Shown one piece after another: positions 35,078-43,855 of a stretch of DNA of 64,000 nucleotides. Under the pieces are notes generated by a model. It ran no database searches. It had not been told where the DNA came from and saw only the letters and a list, made by a program, of their open reading frames with translations. Source of the stretch: an uncultured Parolsenella sp. (GTDB lineage Bacteria > Actinomycetota > Coriobacteriia > Coriobacteriales > Atopobiaceae); NCBI GenBank assembly GCA_934668375.1, contig CAKUNF010000004.1, positions 1-64,000 of the forward strand, given 5' to 3'. Position 1 is the stretch's first letter; every line of letters begins with the position of its first letter. The position numbers and the translations under genes are program-made.

Positions 35078-35100
35078 ACCTACTATGAATAGACTTAGAT
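35078..35100 (+). promoter_or_regulatory. Heat-shock operator at clpB (HspR-type candidate)
   Basis: ACCTACT-N9-CTTAGAT (35078-35084, 35094-35100), followed by TTTTGTATATC, which contains a -10-like TATATC. It aligns base for base over the right half with the dnaK site. Confidence 0.6.
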
Positions 35101-35224
35101 TTTGTATATCGTCCCATGTAGGTGGGAATATACAACCTCGATAAGCGACGTCGCCCATATGGGCGGCAGCCCCGCGCGCCTGCCCCGGTGGGCGCGCTGG
35201 CGGCATCCAGGAGAGGTGATCGAT

Positions 35225-37861
35225 ATGAGACTAGACAAGATGGCCGTGACGGCCCAGGAGGCGCTGCAGGCGTCCATCGGCGTCGCCACGGACGCCGAGG
35301 CGGGCTCCGTCGAGCCGGTGCACCTGCTCAAGGCGCTTCTCGACTCCGGCGAGCGCAACCTGAGCTCCATCATCGAGCGCGTCGGCGCGGACCCGCGTGC
35401 CATCGCCACCGCCGTGGACGAGCAGATCGCTCACGAGCCCAAGGTGAGCGGCACGGGCCAGCAGGTGGGGCTCTCGAACGACTTCGTGAAGGTCGTCGAC
35501 GCCGCCGAGAGGCTCGCGACCAAGCTTGGCGACTCCTACGTCACGAGCGAGCACCTTCTGTGCGCGCTCGCGGACGACCGCTCGGACGCAGGCCGCATCC
35601 TCAAGGCCGCGGGCGTCACGAGCAAGCGCGTCCAGGACGCCTACAACGACCTGCGCGGTGACGAGCGCGTGACGAGCCAGGACTCCAAGCCCGAGTTCGA
35701 GGCCCTCGAGCGCTATGGCCGCAACGTGACCGACCTCGCCCGCCAGGGCAAGCTCGACCCGGTCATCGGCCGTGTCGAGGAGATCCGCCGCACCATCCAG
35801 GTGCTCTCTCGCCGCACGAAGAACAACCCCGTCCTCATCGGCGAGCCGGGCGTTGGCAAGACGGCCATCGTCGAGGGCCTGGCCGAGCGCATCGTCGCCG
35901 GCGACGTTCCCTCCACGCTCAAGGACAAGGAGCTCGTCGAGCTCGACATGAGTTCGCTCGTGGCGGGCGCCAAGTATCGCGGTGAGTTCGAGGACCGCCT
36001 CAAGAGCGTGCTCAAGGAGATCGAGAAGGCCAACGGCCGCATCATCCTGTTCATAGACGAGCTGCACACCATCGTGGGCGCCGGCGCCACCGAGGGCTCC
36101 ATGGACGCAGGCAACATCCTGAAGCCGGCCCTTGCCCGAGGCGAGCTCCATGCCATAGGCGCCACGACGCTCGACGAGTACCGCAAGTACATCGAGAAGG
36201 ACGCCGCCCTCGCCCGCCGCTTCCAGACGGTGCTCGTGAGCGAGCCCACGGTTGAGGACACGATCTCCATCCTGCGCGGCCTCAAGGAGAAGTACGAGAT
36301 GCACCATGGCGTCCGCATCACCGACGCCGCGCTCGTCTCCGCCGCAGACCTCTCGAACCGCTACATCGCGGACCGCTTCCTGCCGGACAAGGCCATTGAC
36401 CTCGTTGACGAGGCCGCGAGCCGTCTGCGCATGGAGCTCGACAGCATGCCGAGCGACATCGACGCCGTGGACCGTCAGCTCACGCAGATGCAGATCGAGG
36501 AGCAGGCGCTTATGAAGGAGGAGGACGCCGCAAGCAGGGAGCGTCTCGAGACCCTTCGCAAGGAGATTGCCACGACGCGCGAGAAGCTCGACGGCATGAA
36601 GGCCAAGTGGCAGAACGAGAAGGGTGCCATCGACCAGGTCCAGGACCTCAAGCGTCAGATTGACGATGCCAAGACCGAGGAGGAGCGCGCCACGCGTGCG
36701 GGCGACCTCGCCCGAGCCTCCGAGTTGCGCTTCTCGACCATCCCGGCCCTGCAGAAGCGCTATGACGACGCCGAGGCCGCGCTCAACGCCAAGCAGGCGG
36801 AGGGCGGCGTGCTCAAGGAGGAGGTCACGAGCGAGGAGATCGCCGAGGTCGTGAGCGCCTGGACGGGCGTGCCCGTGTCCAAGATGATGCAGGGCGAGGT
36901 CGAGAAGCTCCAGAACCTCGAGGCCGAGCTCCACAAGCGCGTCGTGGGCCAGGACGCCGCCGTCAACGCCGTTGCCGCGGCGGTGCGCCGCAGCCGAGCC
37001 GGCCTGGCAGACCCCAACCGTCCGCTCGGTAGCTTCTTCTTCCTCGGCCCCACCGGCGTGGGCAAGACCGAGCTCGCGAAGGCGCTTGCAGACTACCTGT
37101 TCGATGACGAGCGTGCCCTGGTGCGCATCGACATGTCCGAGTACATGGAGAAGTTCAGCGTCCAGCGTCTCATCGGCGCGCCCCCAGGATACGTGGGCTA
37201 TGACGAGGGCGGCCAGCTTACCGAGGCCGTGCGTCGTCGTCCCTACTCCGTCATCCTCATGGACGAGATGGAGAAGGCGCACCCGGACGTCTTCAACATC
37301 CTGCTTCAGGTGCTCGATGACGGCCGTCTCACGGATGGCCAGGGCAGGGTCGTGAGCTTCAAGAACACGATCATCATCATGACGTCCAACGTGGGCAGCC
37401 AGGTCATCGCCGCGGGCGAGCAGAACGGCACGGACAAGGCCGAGGTGGACAAGCAGGTCAACGATGCCCTGCGCGCCACGTTCAAGCCAGAGTTCCTCAA
37501 CCGCATCGATGACATCGTCGTGTTCCATCCGCTGGGCCTTGACGACATCGAGAAGATCGTCGACATCCAGCTCAAGGGCGTTCGCGAGCGCCTCGACAAC
37601 GAGCGCATCTCGCTCACGCTCACGCCGGCAGCCATCCAGGCGCTTGCGCTCGACGGCCTCGACCCGGTCTATGGCGCGCGTCCGCTCAAGCGCCTCATCC
37701 AGAGGCAGGTTGTGGACAACGTCGCGAACCTCATCATCGCCGGTGAGCTCCACGAGGGCGATACCGTGCGCGTGGATGTCCGCGATGACAACGACTTCTA
37801 CGCAGAGCGCGTGGCGGCCGTGCCCTCGGGCGATGCCGTGAGGCCCGACGAGGTGGAGTAG
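35225..37861 (+). CDS. clpB: ATP-dependent disaggregase ClpB
   Basis: An 878-residue Hsp100. Double Clp_N repeats (about 1-145) are followed by AAA-1 (Walker A GEPGVGKT, Walker B IILFIDE), the long coiled-coil middle domain (about 400-525), and AAA-2 (Walker A GPTGVGKT, Walker B SVILMDE) with the D2-small domain. The pore loops have YRGEFE and [12 protein letters not shown] 35225 has AGGAGAGGTGA upstream; the frame open from 35102 includes the promoter. It dissolves protein aggregates with DnaK. It is under a candidate HspR operator. Confidence 0.96.
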   Translation: MRLDKMAVTAQEALQASIGVATDAEAGSVEPVHLLKALLDSGERNLSSIIERVGADPRAIATAVDEQIAHEPKVSGTGQQVGLSNDFVKVVDAAERLATKLGDSYVTSEHLLCALADDRSDAGRILKAAGVTSKRVQDAYNDLRGDERVTSQDSKPEFEALERYGRNVTDLARQGKLDPVIGRVEEIRRTIQVLSRRTKNNPVLIGEPGVGKTAIVEGLAERIVAGDVPSTLKDKELVELDMSSLVAGAKYRGEFEDRLKSVLKEIEKANGRIILFIDELHTIVGAGATEGSMDAGNILKPALARGELHAIGATTLDEYRKYIEKDAALARRFQTVLVSEPTVEDTISILRGLKEKYEMHHGVRITDAALVSAADLSNRYIADRFLPDKAIDLVDEAASRLRMELDSMPSDIDAVDRQLTQMQIEEQALMKEEDAASRERLETLRKEIATTREKLDGMKAKWQNEKGAIDQVQDLKRQIDDAKTEEERATRAGDLARASELRFSTIPALQKRYDDAEAALNAKQAEGGVLKEEVTSEEIAEVVSAWTGVPVSKMMQGEVEKLQNLEAELHKRVVGQDAAVNAVAAAVRRSRAGLADPNRPLGSFFFLGPTGVGKTELAKALADYLFDDERALVRIDMSEYMEKFSVQRLIGAPPGYVGYDEGGQLTEAVRRRPYSVILMDEMEKAHPDVFNILLQVLDDGRLTDGQGRVVSFKNTIIIMTSNVGSQVIAAGEQNGTDKAEVDKQVNDALRATFKPEFLNRIDDIVVFHPLGLDDIEKIVDIQLKGVRERLDNERISLTLTPAAIQALALDGLDPVYGARPLKRLIQRQVVDNVANLIIAGELHEGDTVRVDVRDDNDFYAERVAAVPSGDAVRPDEVE

Positions 37862-37899
37862 CCGACTCGTCCGGCTGGGGCGAGAAACGTGGGATGATA

Positions 37900-37933
37900 G
37901 CGCCCGAGGCCCTTGCGACCCCGGGCGCTTTTC
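37900..37933 (+). terminator. Terminator of clpB
   Basis: GCGCCCG (37900-37906) pairs with CGGGCGC (37922-37928), then TTTTCCC. Confidence 0.75.
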
Positions 37934-37991
37934 CCGCTCTGGGCGGTGCCTCGCAAGCCCGCCGCCTGGCACCCGAGCGATTGGAGCGAGC

Positions 37992-39521
37992 ATGGCTGAC
38001 GAGAAGGACAAGGCCCTCGAGCCCGCTTGCGAGCCGGCGCGAGAGGAACCAACCGAGCTGCTTCCCGGTGGCGTGGGAAAGCGTCTAGTGGCGGAGTCCG
38101 ATTCCGGCAACGGCACAAAGCCCATGCCCAGGCCGCAGTCGCGTCCCGATGAGGAGACGGCGGTTCTTGAGGCGAGTGCCACGGAAAGCCTTGGGGGCGA
38201 GGAGGGACCGGCCACCCCCAGCGAGGACCTGCCGCCCACCGCGAAGCCGAGGCGCCTGCCCCGCTCCGTCCTCGTCGCTATAATCGTCGCGCTGCTCTGC
38301 ATCGCAATCGCCATCCTCTCCTACCAGGCAGAGCTCTGGGGCGGAAGGAGCGTGCCAGACGTCGTTGGCCTCACGGAGGCGGATGCCACCTCGACGCTTC
38401 GGGATGCCGGGTTCGCGACTTGCACAACGGACGTTCCAACCGACGCGGGCGCGGGCACGGTTCTCTGCACGAACCCTGGATCCGGCGCCCGTGCTCGCGA
38501 GGGCTCTACGATCGAGCTTGGCGTGGGCGTTCCAAGGACGGTTCCCTCCGTCGCGGGTCTTTCGCTTGACGATGCCCGCGAGCGGTTGGATGACGCCGGG
38601 ATTACGAATCTTCGCCTCGAGTACAAAAACTCGGATGACGATGAGGGCACGGTCTTGTCCTGCTCGCCCGATGCCGGCTCTGTTGTCACGGCCGACGAGC
38701 AGGTGACGCTCGTCGTGGCTCAGCCCTACACCGTGCCGGACGTCGTGGGCCTGTCTCAGGACGAGGCGGCGAAGGCTATCGGCGAGGCGGGGCTCTCGTC
38801 AAAGGTCGAGTGGCAGGAGTCTGACGGCGAGTCCCTCACGGTGCTGTCCACCTCGCCCCAGGCGGGCGAGCGCTCAAGCGCGGGCGCCATGGTCACGGTG
38901 ACGGTCGTTGCGCCGGGTGCAAGCTCTGAGACGCACGTGGCCGACTACCTGAGCTCCGACCCCAGAGACGTCTCGGCCTATCTCGGATGGAAGGGCTGGT
39001 CGTTCGAATATGGCGTCACGGAGACGGCCGCGGGCTCGCTCTCGCAGGGCGCTTACGCCGAGACCGGCTGGAAGAAGGCGGGCGTTGGCGTCATCACGTT
39101 TACGCCCCGGCCTCTCTCGTCGACGCACGGCGTGTTTCTCGGGAGCCTCTTCACGAGCGATGTGCTTGCCCAGGGCGTTCCGATTGCCGGCGTGCGCTTC
39201 GAGCCATCCTTGGACGGCGATGACGAGGGGCCGCAGGTAAACGCGGCGACCGTCTCGACGTGGGCCACGCGCTGCGGCCTCGATAACCTCGAGGGAACGC
39301 TCACGGGCGATGACGTGTCACGCGCCATGGGGGTTGCGGCGCCGTCTCGTCGCTATGTCGTGGGGTACGGCGAGCAGAACGGCTGCGTCTGGGCCATTCT
39401 CGTGCGCGAGCAAGCCGTCGTGGTGACGTGCGCGCCGTCTGGCCTGTACGATGACGTTGATCCGAGCAAGTATGGCGACTCGCTTGGGGTGTACCTTGCG
39501 AGCGCCCTGGGTTCCAGCTGA
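37992..39521 (+). CDS. Membrane-anchored PASTA-repeat protein without a kinase domain
   Basis: A 509-residue protein. A polar, acidic cytoplasmic N-terminus of about 85 residues leads to one membrane helix (SVLVAIIVALLCIAIAI, about 91-110). Three PASTA domains then lie outside, beginning VPDVVGLTEADA, VPSVAGLSLDDA and VPDVVGLSQDEA. A C-terminal domain of about 190 residues of unknown type follows. PASTA domains bind peptidoglycan or beta-lactam-like muropeptides and usually sit on PknB-type kinases; here no kinase is attached. GGAG precedes the ATG. A 60-residue protein gene follows closely. Confidence 0.85.
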   Translation: MADEKDKALEPACEPAREEPTELLPGGVGKRLVAESDSGNGTKPMPRPQSRPDEETAVLEASATESLGGEEGPATPSEDLPPTAKPRRLPRSVLVAIIVALLCIAIAILSYQAELWGGRSVPDVVGLTEADATSTLRDAGFATCTTDVPTDAGAGTVLCTNPGSGARAREGSTIELGVGVPRTVPSVAGLSLDDARERLDDAGITNLRLEYKNSDDDEGTVLSCSPDAGSVVTADEQVTLVVAQPYTVPDVVGLSQDEAAKAIGEAGLSSKVEWQESDGESLTVLSTSPQAGERSSAGAMVTVTVVAPGASSETHVADYLSSDPRDVSAYLGWKGWSFEYGVTETAAGSLSQGAYAETGWKKAGVGVITFTPRPLSSTHGVFLGSLFTSDVLAQGVPIAGVRFEPSLDGDDEGPQVNAATVSTWATRCGLDNLEGTLTGDDVSRAMGVAAPSRRYVVGYGEQNGCVWAILVREQAVVVTCAPSGLYDDVDPSKYGDSLGVYLASALGSS

Positions 39522-39531
39522 TGGGGGAGAA

Positions 39532-39714
39532 ATGACCGACGAGAAGAAGACCGACGTCCGCGATGCCTCTGCCGCCGAGCGACGAGAGCCTGCGAATGCC
39601 GCGCCTGCCGACCCGTGCGTCCGCGCGGAGAACGAGGACGATGACGGCTACGATCCGTACTCGGACCGCAGGCCGGCGCCCGAGCCCATGTTCGAGCGCG
39701 ATCCCTGGAGCTAG
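39532..39714 (+). CDS. Small acidic protein of 60 residues
   Basis: ATG 39532 follows GGGGGAGAA, 10 nt after the PASTA gene stop, so it is in the same operon. The product is very polar (Asp, Glu, Arg, Ala, Pro), ends FERDPWS and has no membrane segment or known domain. It is likely disordered. Confidence 0.6.
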   Translation: MTDEKKTDVRDASAAERREPANAAPADPCVRAENEDDDGYDPYSDRRPAPEPMFERDPWS

Positions 39715-39764
39715 CTCGCGCTGCCGGCTTCCCAGTGCTCGTTCGTGAGGCTGGCGCTCAATGA

Positions 39765-39798
39765 CGAGGCCCGCCTGGCATGCGCCGGACGGGCCTCG
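39765..39798. terminator. Bidirectional terminator between convergent genes
   Basis: CGAGGCCCG (39765-39773) and its complement (39790-39798) form a 9-bp stem. ATTTCG follows on the plus strand; the minus side is less T-rich (TCATTG). Confidence 0.65.
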
Positions 39799-39820
39799 AT
39801 TTCGTCTATCGCGAGAAAGC

Positions 39821-40264
39821 CTACTGCAGGAAGAACACAACGAGCAGCACGATGAGGGCAACAACCGCCACCGCGACGGCGGCCATCGCGATGGTGCGTC
39901 GCTGCTGGCGCTCGCGCGAGCCAAAGATCTCACGGCTTCCCTTGGGGACGGAGAGGTACTGGCCATACTTGAGCTCCTGACGAACCTTCGTCTCTTGGGA
40001 GCGTGCGCTGCGATACGCCCCGCGCGACATGCGGTTGCGCGTCGAGAGCGTGTAGCCAGACTCGTGGGAGTACTGGTTGTCGTACGTCTCGTCCGCCTGG
40101 ACGTCGTTCACGGGCGGCTGGCTCTTGTGATGCCTGGGCTCGCGCACGTAGGCCGGACGCGGGCTCGGCGCCTCGACGGTCTCGGCGGCTGGTGTCGTTT
40201 CCAGCTGCTCGCTGGCGTCCATGCCATTGTCCTCAGGATTGTTCGTGACGTCCGTCGTGTCCAT
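39821..40264 (-). CDS. Tail-anchored small membrane protein of unknown function
   Basis: 147 residues from ATG 40264 (AGAGGACGC precedes). The first 120 residues are polar with repeated Pro/Glu/Arg, and a basic RERQQRRT stretch leads to a single C-terminal membrane helix (IAMAAVAVAVVALIVLLVVF) ending three residues later. The bulk should be cytoplasmic. I recognise no family. It is divergent from hsp20 and could share part of that control region. Confidence 0.6.
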   Translation of the reverse strand: MDTTDVTNNPEDNGMDASEQLETTPAAETVEAPSPRPAYVREPRHHKSQPPVNDVQADETYDNQYSHESGYTLSTRNRMSRGAYRSARSQETKVRQELKYGQYLSVPKGSREIFGSRERQQRRTIAMAAVAVAVVALIVLLVVFFLQ

Positions 40265-40405
40265 GCGTCCTCTTTCGGGCCCCAAAGTGTTCCCAGAGAG
40301 TGTACCGCGCGCGGCTGAAGGCTAGCCATGAGGGTCCCTATGTGTGGAGAAGCGCTGATGGCGCCGCGTCGCAGAGCGTATGTGTGATGCCGGCCCATCG
40401 CATAT

Positions 40406-40428
40406 ATCTAAGTGAAGCACGCTTAGGT
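40406..40428 (+). promoter_or_regulatory. Heat-shock operator at hsp20 (HspR-type candidate)
   Basis: ATCTAAG-N9-CTTAGGT (40406-40412, 40422-40428) is the most symmetric of three such sites (dnaK 30570, clpB 35078). It lies about 130 nt before the hsp20 ATG. Confidence 0.6.
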
Positions 40429-40559
40429 TTTATGAGCAAAATAATTGAGAAATCTTGCGTCACGATGAATAGAACAGGGTCATGCGGGAACAACAACTAA
40501 TGAAACGAGGGGCGCAGGATCCACGGGGCGCCCGCATCCAACAAGAGGAGTTGGTAACT

Positions 40560-40982
40560 ATGGCAAGCATGATTCCTTACGACCGTTACAACAGGCTCGC
40601 GCGCTCGGTCTTCCCGTTCGATGACGTGTTCGACAGCTTCCTGGCTCCGGTCTCTACGCCGGCAGACTTCAAGATGGACGTCGAGGACGCGGGTGACAAG
40701 TACGTCGTCAGCGCCCACGTTCCTGGCGTCACGCGCGACCAGATTGACGTCGAACTCAACGAGGGCCGCCTGTCCATCACGGTGGACAAGAAGGACTCGG
40801 ACGAGCAGAAGGCCAAGAACTACCTGCAGCGTGAGACGGGCGAGTACACCTGCACGCGTGGCGTCTTCCTGAAGGATGCCGCCACCGTCGGTTTGTCCGC
40901 CAAGCTCGCCGATGGCATTCTGACCGTCAACGTGCCCAAGCAGGACGAGAAGGCCAACGTCACGAAGGTCTCCATCGACTAA
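40560..40982 (+). CDS. hsp20: Small heat-shock protein Hsp20
   Basis: A 140-residue alpha-crystallin-type holdase. The crystallin domain runs from about 38 to 130 (FKMDVEDAGDKYVVSAHVPGV through GILTVNVPK), with the GILTV motif near the end; the C-terminal IxI-like end is VTKVSID. ATG 40560 has AGAGGAG 9 nt upstream. It keeps unfolded proteins soluble for DnaK/ClpB. Its control region has the same operator as dnaK and clpB. A strong terminator follows. Confidence 0.93.
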   Translation: MASMIPYDRYNRLARSVFPFDDVFDSFLAPVSTPADFKMDVEDAGDKYVVSAHVPGVTRDQIDVELNEGRLSITVDKKDSDEQKAKNYLQRETGEYTCTRGVFLKDAATVGLSAKLADGILTVNVPKQDEKANVTKVSID

Positions 40983-41010
40983 TTGCTCCTGGCAAAACGC
41001 CGTGTTCGAG

Positions 41011-41040
41011 GGGTCGTCGCTTTTGCGGCGGCCCTTTTTT
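41011..41040 (+). terminator. Terminator of hsp20
   Basis: GGGTCGTCGC/GCGGCGGCCC stem (two G-U pairs) with a TTTT loop, followed by TTTTTT (41035-41040). Confidence 0.9.
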
Positions 41041-41183
41041 GTTGGCGAGTCAAATTGGACTATCTCAAAATAGCTGCGTGTCAGCTGTCTCTTCATTCCG
41101 GCACACAAACACAAGTTCGATTTCTTGTCCGATATGGGTCATATGCTCTTGTTGGAACAAGGAGAGAGGAGAGGCGCGTGGAT

Positions 41184-41579
41184 ATGTTCGGAACTGGAAT
41201 CGAGCGATTGGGTCGCCGCATCGTTCTGAGTGGGTGGAGAGAGGAGGACAGGCGGGTGGTTGCGTTTGAGCGCCGCGCCTCGGACGTGCTCGTCTTCTAT
41301 GGGACGGCCGGTATGCGAACGAGCGAGGCCTTTGGCTCGGAGTGGCGCGTGTCCTGTGCCCGGCTGGGCGAGGAGCACGAGGCGAGCCTTGCGCGTGTCT
41401 TGCAAAATGGCGGCGTCTCGCGTCTCGTGGACGCGCTTGGGGTGTATTTCTCTCAAGAGGGAGTGGAGTTCTCAGACCTACTCGACCTCATGGACGCCAG
41501 GGGGATTCCCTATGCCTACGCCTGTGCGGATGAGCGAGGCATCGTGTCCAGGGAGGAGGCTGCCGCGATTGCCTCGTAG
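41184..41579 (+). CDS. Hypothetical protein, 131 residues
   Basis: ATG 41184 follows GGAGAGG by 9 nt; a GTG two codons upstream is possible. The product is soluble, with mixed alpha/beta character and no known motif; the C-terminal part (LLDLMDARGIPYAYACADERG) resembles a substrate-recognition strand-helix but gives no family. It stands alone between hsp20 and the tRNA genes. The 140-bp upstream gap holds small inverted repeats ATATG/CATAT (41133-41145) and CTTGTT/AACAAG near 41148-41161. Confidence 0.55.
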   Translation: MFGTGIERLGRRIVLSGWREEDRRVVAFERRASDVLVFYGTAGMRTSEAFGSEWRVSCARLGEEHEASLARVLQNGGVSRLVDALGVYFSQEGVEFSDLLDLMDARGIPYAYACADERGIVSREEAAAIAS

Positions 41580-41590
41580 CGCGAGATAAC

Positions 41591-41622
41591 AAAAGAGGCC
41601 GGAACCCATGGGCCCCGGCCTC
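41591..41622 (-). terminator. Terminator of tRNA-Arg
   Basis: GAGGCCGG (41595-41602) pairs with CCGGCCTC (41615-41622). On the minus strand TTTTGTTATC follows. Confidence 0.85.
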
Positions 41623-41632
41623 GATCATTTAA

Positions 41633-41709
41633 TGGTGCGGCATATAGGATTCGAACCTATGACCTTTTGATTCGTAGTCAAACGCTCTATCCAGCTGAGC
41701 TAATGCCGC
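41633..41709 (-). tRNA. tRNA-Arg (anticodon ACG)
   Basis: A 77-nt minus-strand cloverleaf: acceptor GCGGCAT, D-arm with AGCTCAGCTGG, anticodon stem TTTGA/TCAAA with loop CTACGAA (anticodon ACG), T-loop GGTTCGAATCC and encoded CCA (41633-41635). A34 would be changed to inosine by TadA. Confidence 0.97.
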
Positions 41710-41865
41710 AGCGCAGTTAGATATATTGCACCTCTAGGGCGGGTCCGTCAAGCAGAATTTGAAAAAAGTTGAGAGAAATTTGACTGCAAGCTATGTACCT
41801 GGTGTTTTACCAAAAGCGATTGGAAAATGTGCCAGCTTGTGTCTCATATGTTCCGTGTCCGCAAA

Positions 41866-41898
41866 GAAAAAGCCCCGCGGGGAAATCCCCACGGGGCT
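41866..41898 (-). terminator. Terminator of tRNA-Ser (GCT)
   Basis: AGCCCCG (41871-41877) pairs with CGGGGCT (41892-41898) with an inner GGGG/CCCC pair. On the minus strand TTTTTCTTTG follows. Confidence 0.88.
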
Positions 41899-41906
41899 GC
41901 GCGTTC

Positions 41907-41997
41907 TGGCGGAGAGCTGGGGATTCGAACCCCAGATACCCTTGGGGGGTATACTCGCTTAGCAGGCGAGCACCTTCGGCCTCTCGGTCAGCTCTCC
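41907..41997 (-). tRNA. tRNA-Ser (anticodon GCT)
   Basis: A class II minus-strand tRNA with GGAGAGC/GCTCTCC acceptor, long variable arm, anticodon loop CTGCTAA (GCT; plus-strand 41961-41963) and encoded CCA (41907-41909). It lies upstream of tRNA-Arg on the same strand. Confidence 0.97.
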
Positions 41998-42082
41998 GGA
42001 AAAGGTGCTAGAGCATCATACCTCACCGGCGCACAACTGCAAAGCGACAAACTCGCAAACTCGGCGCGCCTTCACATTGATA

Positions 42083-42162
42083 GGTGACACTTGGGGACGG
42101 GGTCGTTTTGTCACCGCAGCCACAGCGATGGTGACAGATTGACCCCGTCCCCAAGTGTCACC
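42083..42162. repeat. 80-bp palindromic element, copy 1
   Basis: Two inverted units, each with GGTGACACTTGGGGACGGGG-type sequence, flank a 14-nt spacer GCAGCCACAGCGAT. The reverse complement of 50288-50367 matches it at 78 of 80 positions. It ends 2 nt from the gluQ stop codon. Confidence 0.93.
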
Positions 42163-42164
42163 TG

Positions 42165-43184
42165 CTAGCGTGGCAGAAACCCCTCATCGACCACGATGTC
42201 GTCGCGATGCCGGGCGATCGCCTCCCAAGAAAAGCGCCCCACCAGTTCGTCGGCGCTTACGGACTCGCCCTTCTCGGCGAGCCCCAGGTGGCTGGCGATG
42301 ACGCCGAGCAGGGGCTCCGGCCCCGAGAAGCGCTCGCGCAGCGCCCCGAGGTCTAGGTCGTGCTCTCGCTTGGAGAGGCGGCGACCGTCCGGCGCCACAA
42401 GCAGGGGCACATGGCCGTAGGAGGGGCGGCTGTAGCCAAGGAGTCGCTGCAGGTACATCTGGCGCGCCACAGATCCCAGCAGATCGCGGCCGCGAACCAC
42501 CTGGTTGACGCCCATCTCGGCGTCATCGACGACAACGGCCAGCTGATAGGCCACCACGCCGTCGCTGCGTCTCACGAGAAAGTCCCCGCAATCGCGCGAG
42601 AGGCTCTCCCGCACCTCGCCAAAGGCAAGGTCGCAGAAGGCCATGGCATCCTCTGGCTCGCCGGCGGCCGGAACGCGCAGACGCGTGGCCGGTGGCCGCA
42701 GCGTCGCCCGCCTCGCCACCTCGGCAGCGGGCAGACTGCGGCAGGTGCCGGCATACACATAGGTGCCGTCGCTCGCGTGCGGGGCGCTTGCGGCGTGGAG
42801 CTCGCTTCTCGTGCAAAAGCACGGGTAGGTGAGGCGCAGCCCATGCCGGCCCGCCTCGACTCCGCTTCCGCCGAGCCGCTCGATCGCGGCCTCGTAGACC
42901 TCGCTCCGCTCGCTCTGCCAGAAGGGTCCCTCATCCCAGTCCAGGCCAAGCCAGCGCAGGTCGTCCATGATGAGCTCGGCCGCCTCATGGCTCTGGGCGC
43001 GTGGGTCAAGGTCCTCGATGCGCAGCACCATGCGCCCGCCGGCCGCTCGCACAGACAGCCAAGCCACAAGACAGGACGTCACGTTGCCGAGATGCATGCG
43101 ACCCGAGGGCGTGGGCGCAAAACGCCCGACGACGCGCGTGGGCGCCGCCGGGCGTATGGGTTTCATGTCATCTGAGATAGCCAT
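42165..43184 (-). CDS. gluQ: Glutamyl-Q tRNA(Asp) synthetase GluQ
   Basis: A 339-residue truncated glutamyl-tRNA synthetase without the anticodon-binding domain. The HIGH-like motif is FAPTPSGRMHLGN and the KMSKS-like motif is RLSKREH; CFCTRSE and YAGTC provide the zinc ligands. Such enzymes attach glutamate to queuosine in tRNA-Asp. The ATG at 43184 has no ribosome site but has CATACT 7 nt upstream, suggesting a leaderless transcript; an internal ATG at 43166 also lacks a ribosome site. It follows the ferritin gene by 29 nt. A full GltX would be longer, so that alternative is unlikely. Confidence 0.9.
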   Translation of the reverse strand: MAISDDMKPIRPAAPTRVVGRFAPTPSGRMHLGNVTSCLVAWLSVRAAGGRMVLRIEDLDPRAQSHEAAELIMDDLRWLGLDWDEGPFWQSERSEVYEAAIERLGGSGVEAGRHGLRLTYPCFCTRSELHAASAPHASDGTYVYAGTCRSLPAAEVARRATLRPPATRLRVPAAGEPEDAMAFCDLAFGEVRESLSRDCGDFLVRRSDGVVAYQLAVVVDDAEMGVNQVVRGRDLLGSVARQMYLQRLLGYSRPSYGHVPLLVAPDGRRLSKREHDLDLGALRERFSGPEPLLGVIASHLGLAEKGESVSADELVGRFSWEAIARHRDDIVVDEGFLPR

Positions 43185-43191
43185 GCCATTC

Positions 43192-43197
43192 AGTATG
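43192..43197 (-). promoter_or_regulatory. -10 hexamer of a leaderless gluQ promoter
   Basis: On the minus strand CATACT is followed by 7 nt and the gluQ ATG. The -35 would fall at the very end of the ferritin gene and is not recognisable. Confidence 0.55.
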
Positions 43198-43213
43198 GCA
43201 CAGCGCCGCGCGG

Positions 43214-43732
43214 CTACATCGGCAGGGTGGTCTGCGCAATGTAGGTGCGCGTGGCGTACTCACGGTCGAGGTCGTACAGGCCCTTCGGGTCGCTGCCGAA
43301 CAGCTTCATGTTGCTGATCATGTCGCGGGCGTTGGACTCCTCCTCGCCCTGCTCCTTGACGAACCAGTCAAGCATCTGCATGGCGCGGATGTCATGCGCC
43401 TCCTGGGCCACCTCGTAGCAGTGGTGGATGAGGCTCGTGACGTACTCCTCGTGCGCGAGGCCCGCCTCGAGCGGCTCGAGGTCGTTCTCGAAGGTCTTGT
43501 CGGGCTTGGCGATGGCCTCCATCGTGGGCTTGTAGTCGTTGTCGAGCAGGTAGCGACGCAGCGCCTTGGCGTGGTCGGTCTCCTCCTGGACCTGAATCAT
43601 GTACCAGTTGGCGAAGCCCTTGAGGCCGCGATCCTCGTAGTAGTCGGCAAACGTGAGGTAGAGGTAGGCGGAGTAGAGCTCCTTGTTGATCTGGTCCTCG
43701 AGTGCCTTGGCGACGTTTTCGTTGATGGCCAT
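43214..43732 (-). CDS. ftnA: Ferritin (FtnA-type)
   Basis: A 172-residue four-helix ferritin. The ferroxidase ligands are in ELYSAYLYL, QVQEETDHAKAL and VKEQGEEES; haem-ligand methionine of bacterioferritin is not apparent. It stores iron as ferric oxide in 24-mers in the cytosol and protects an anaerobe from peroxide. GAAAGGAAC precedes the ATG. gluQ follows on the same strand from its own likely promoter. Confidence 0.93.
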   Translation of the reverse strand: MAINENVAKALEDQINKELYSAYLYLTFADYYEDRGLKGFANWYMIQVQEETDHAKALRRYLLDNDYKPTMEAIAKPDKTFENDLEPLEAGLAHEEYVTSLIHHCYEVAQEAHDIRAMQMLDWFVKEQGEEESNARDMISNMKLFGSDPKGLYDLDREYATRTYIAQTTLPM

Positions 43733-43855
43733 GTCCGTTCCTTTCGCCGTCTTGTTTCGCGTTCGCCACTAGCCTACCCGAGGCGTCGGACGGCAAACGC
43801 GCCGTTTCGTTCAGGTACCATATCCATACGTATAACCGTGTCAGAGGGAGTCCCC

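Noticed and set aside
41998..42082. Phage attachment site or integration remnant after the tRNA genes
   Set aside because: No direct repeat of a tRNA 3' end and no integrase gene nearby; the neighbouring repeat is the REP-like family.
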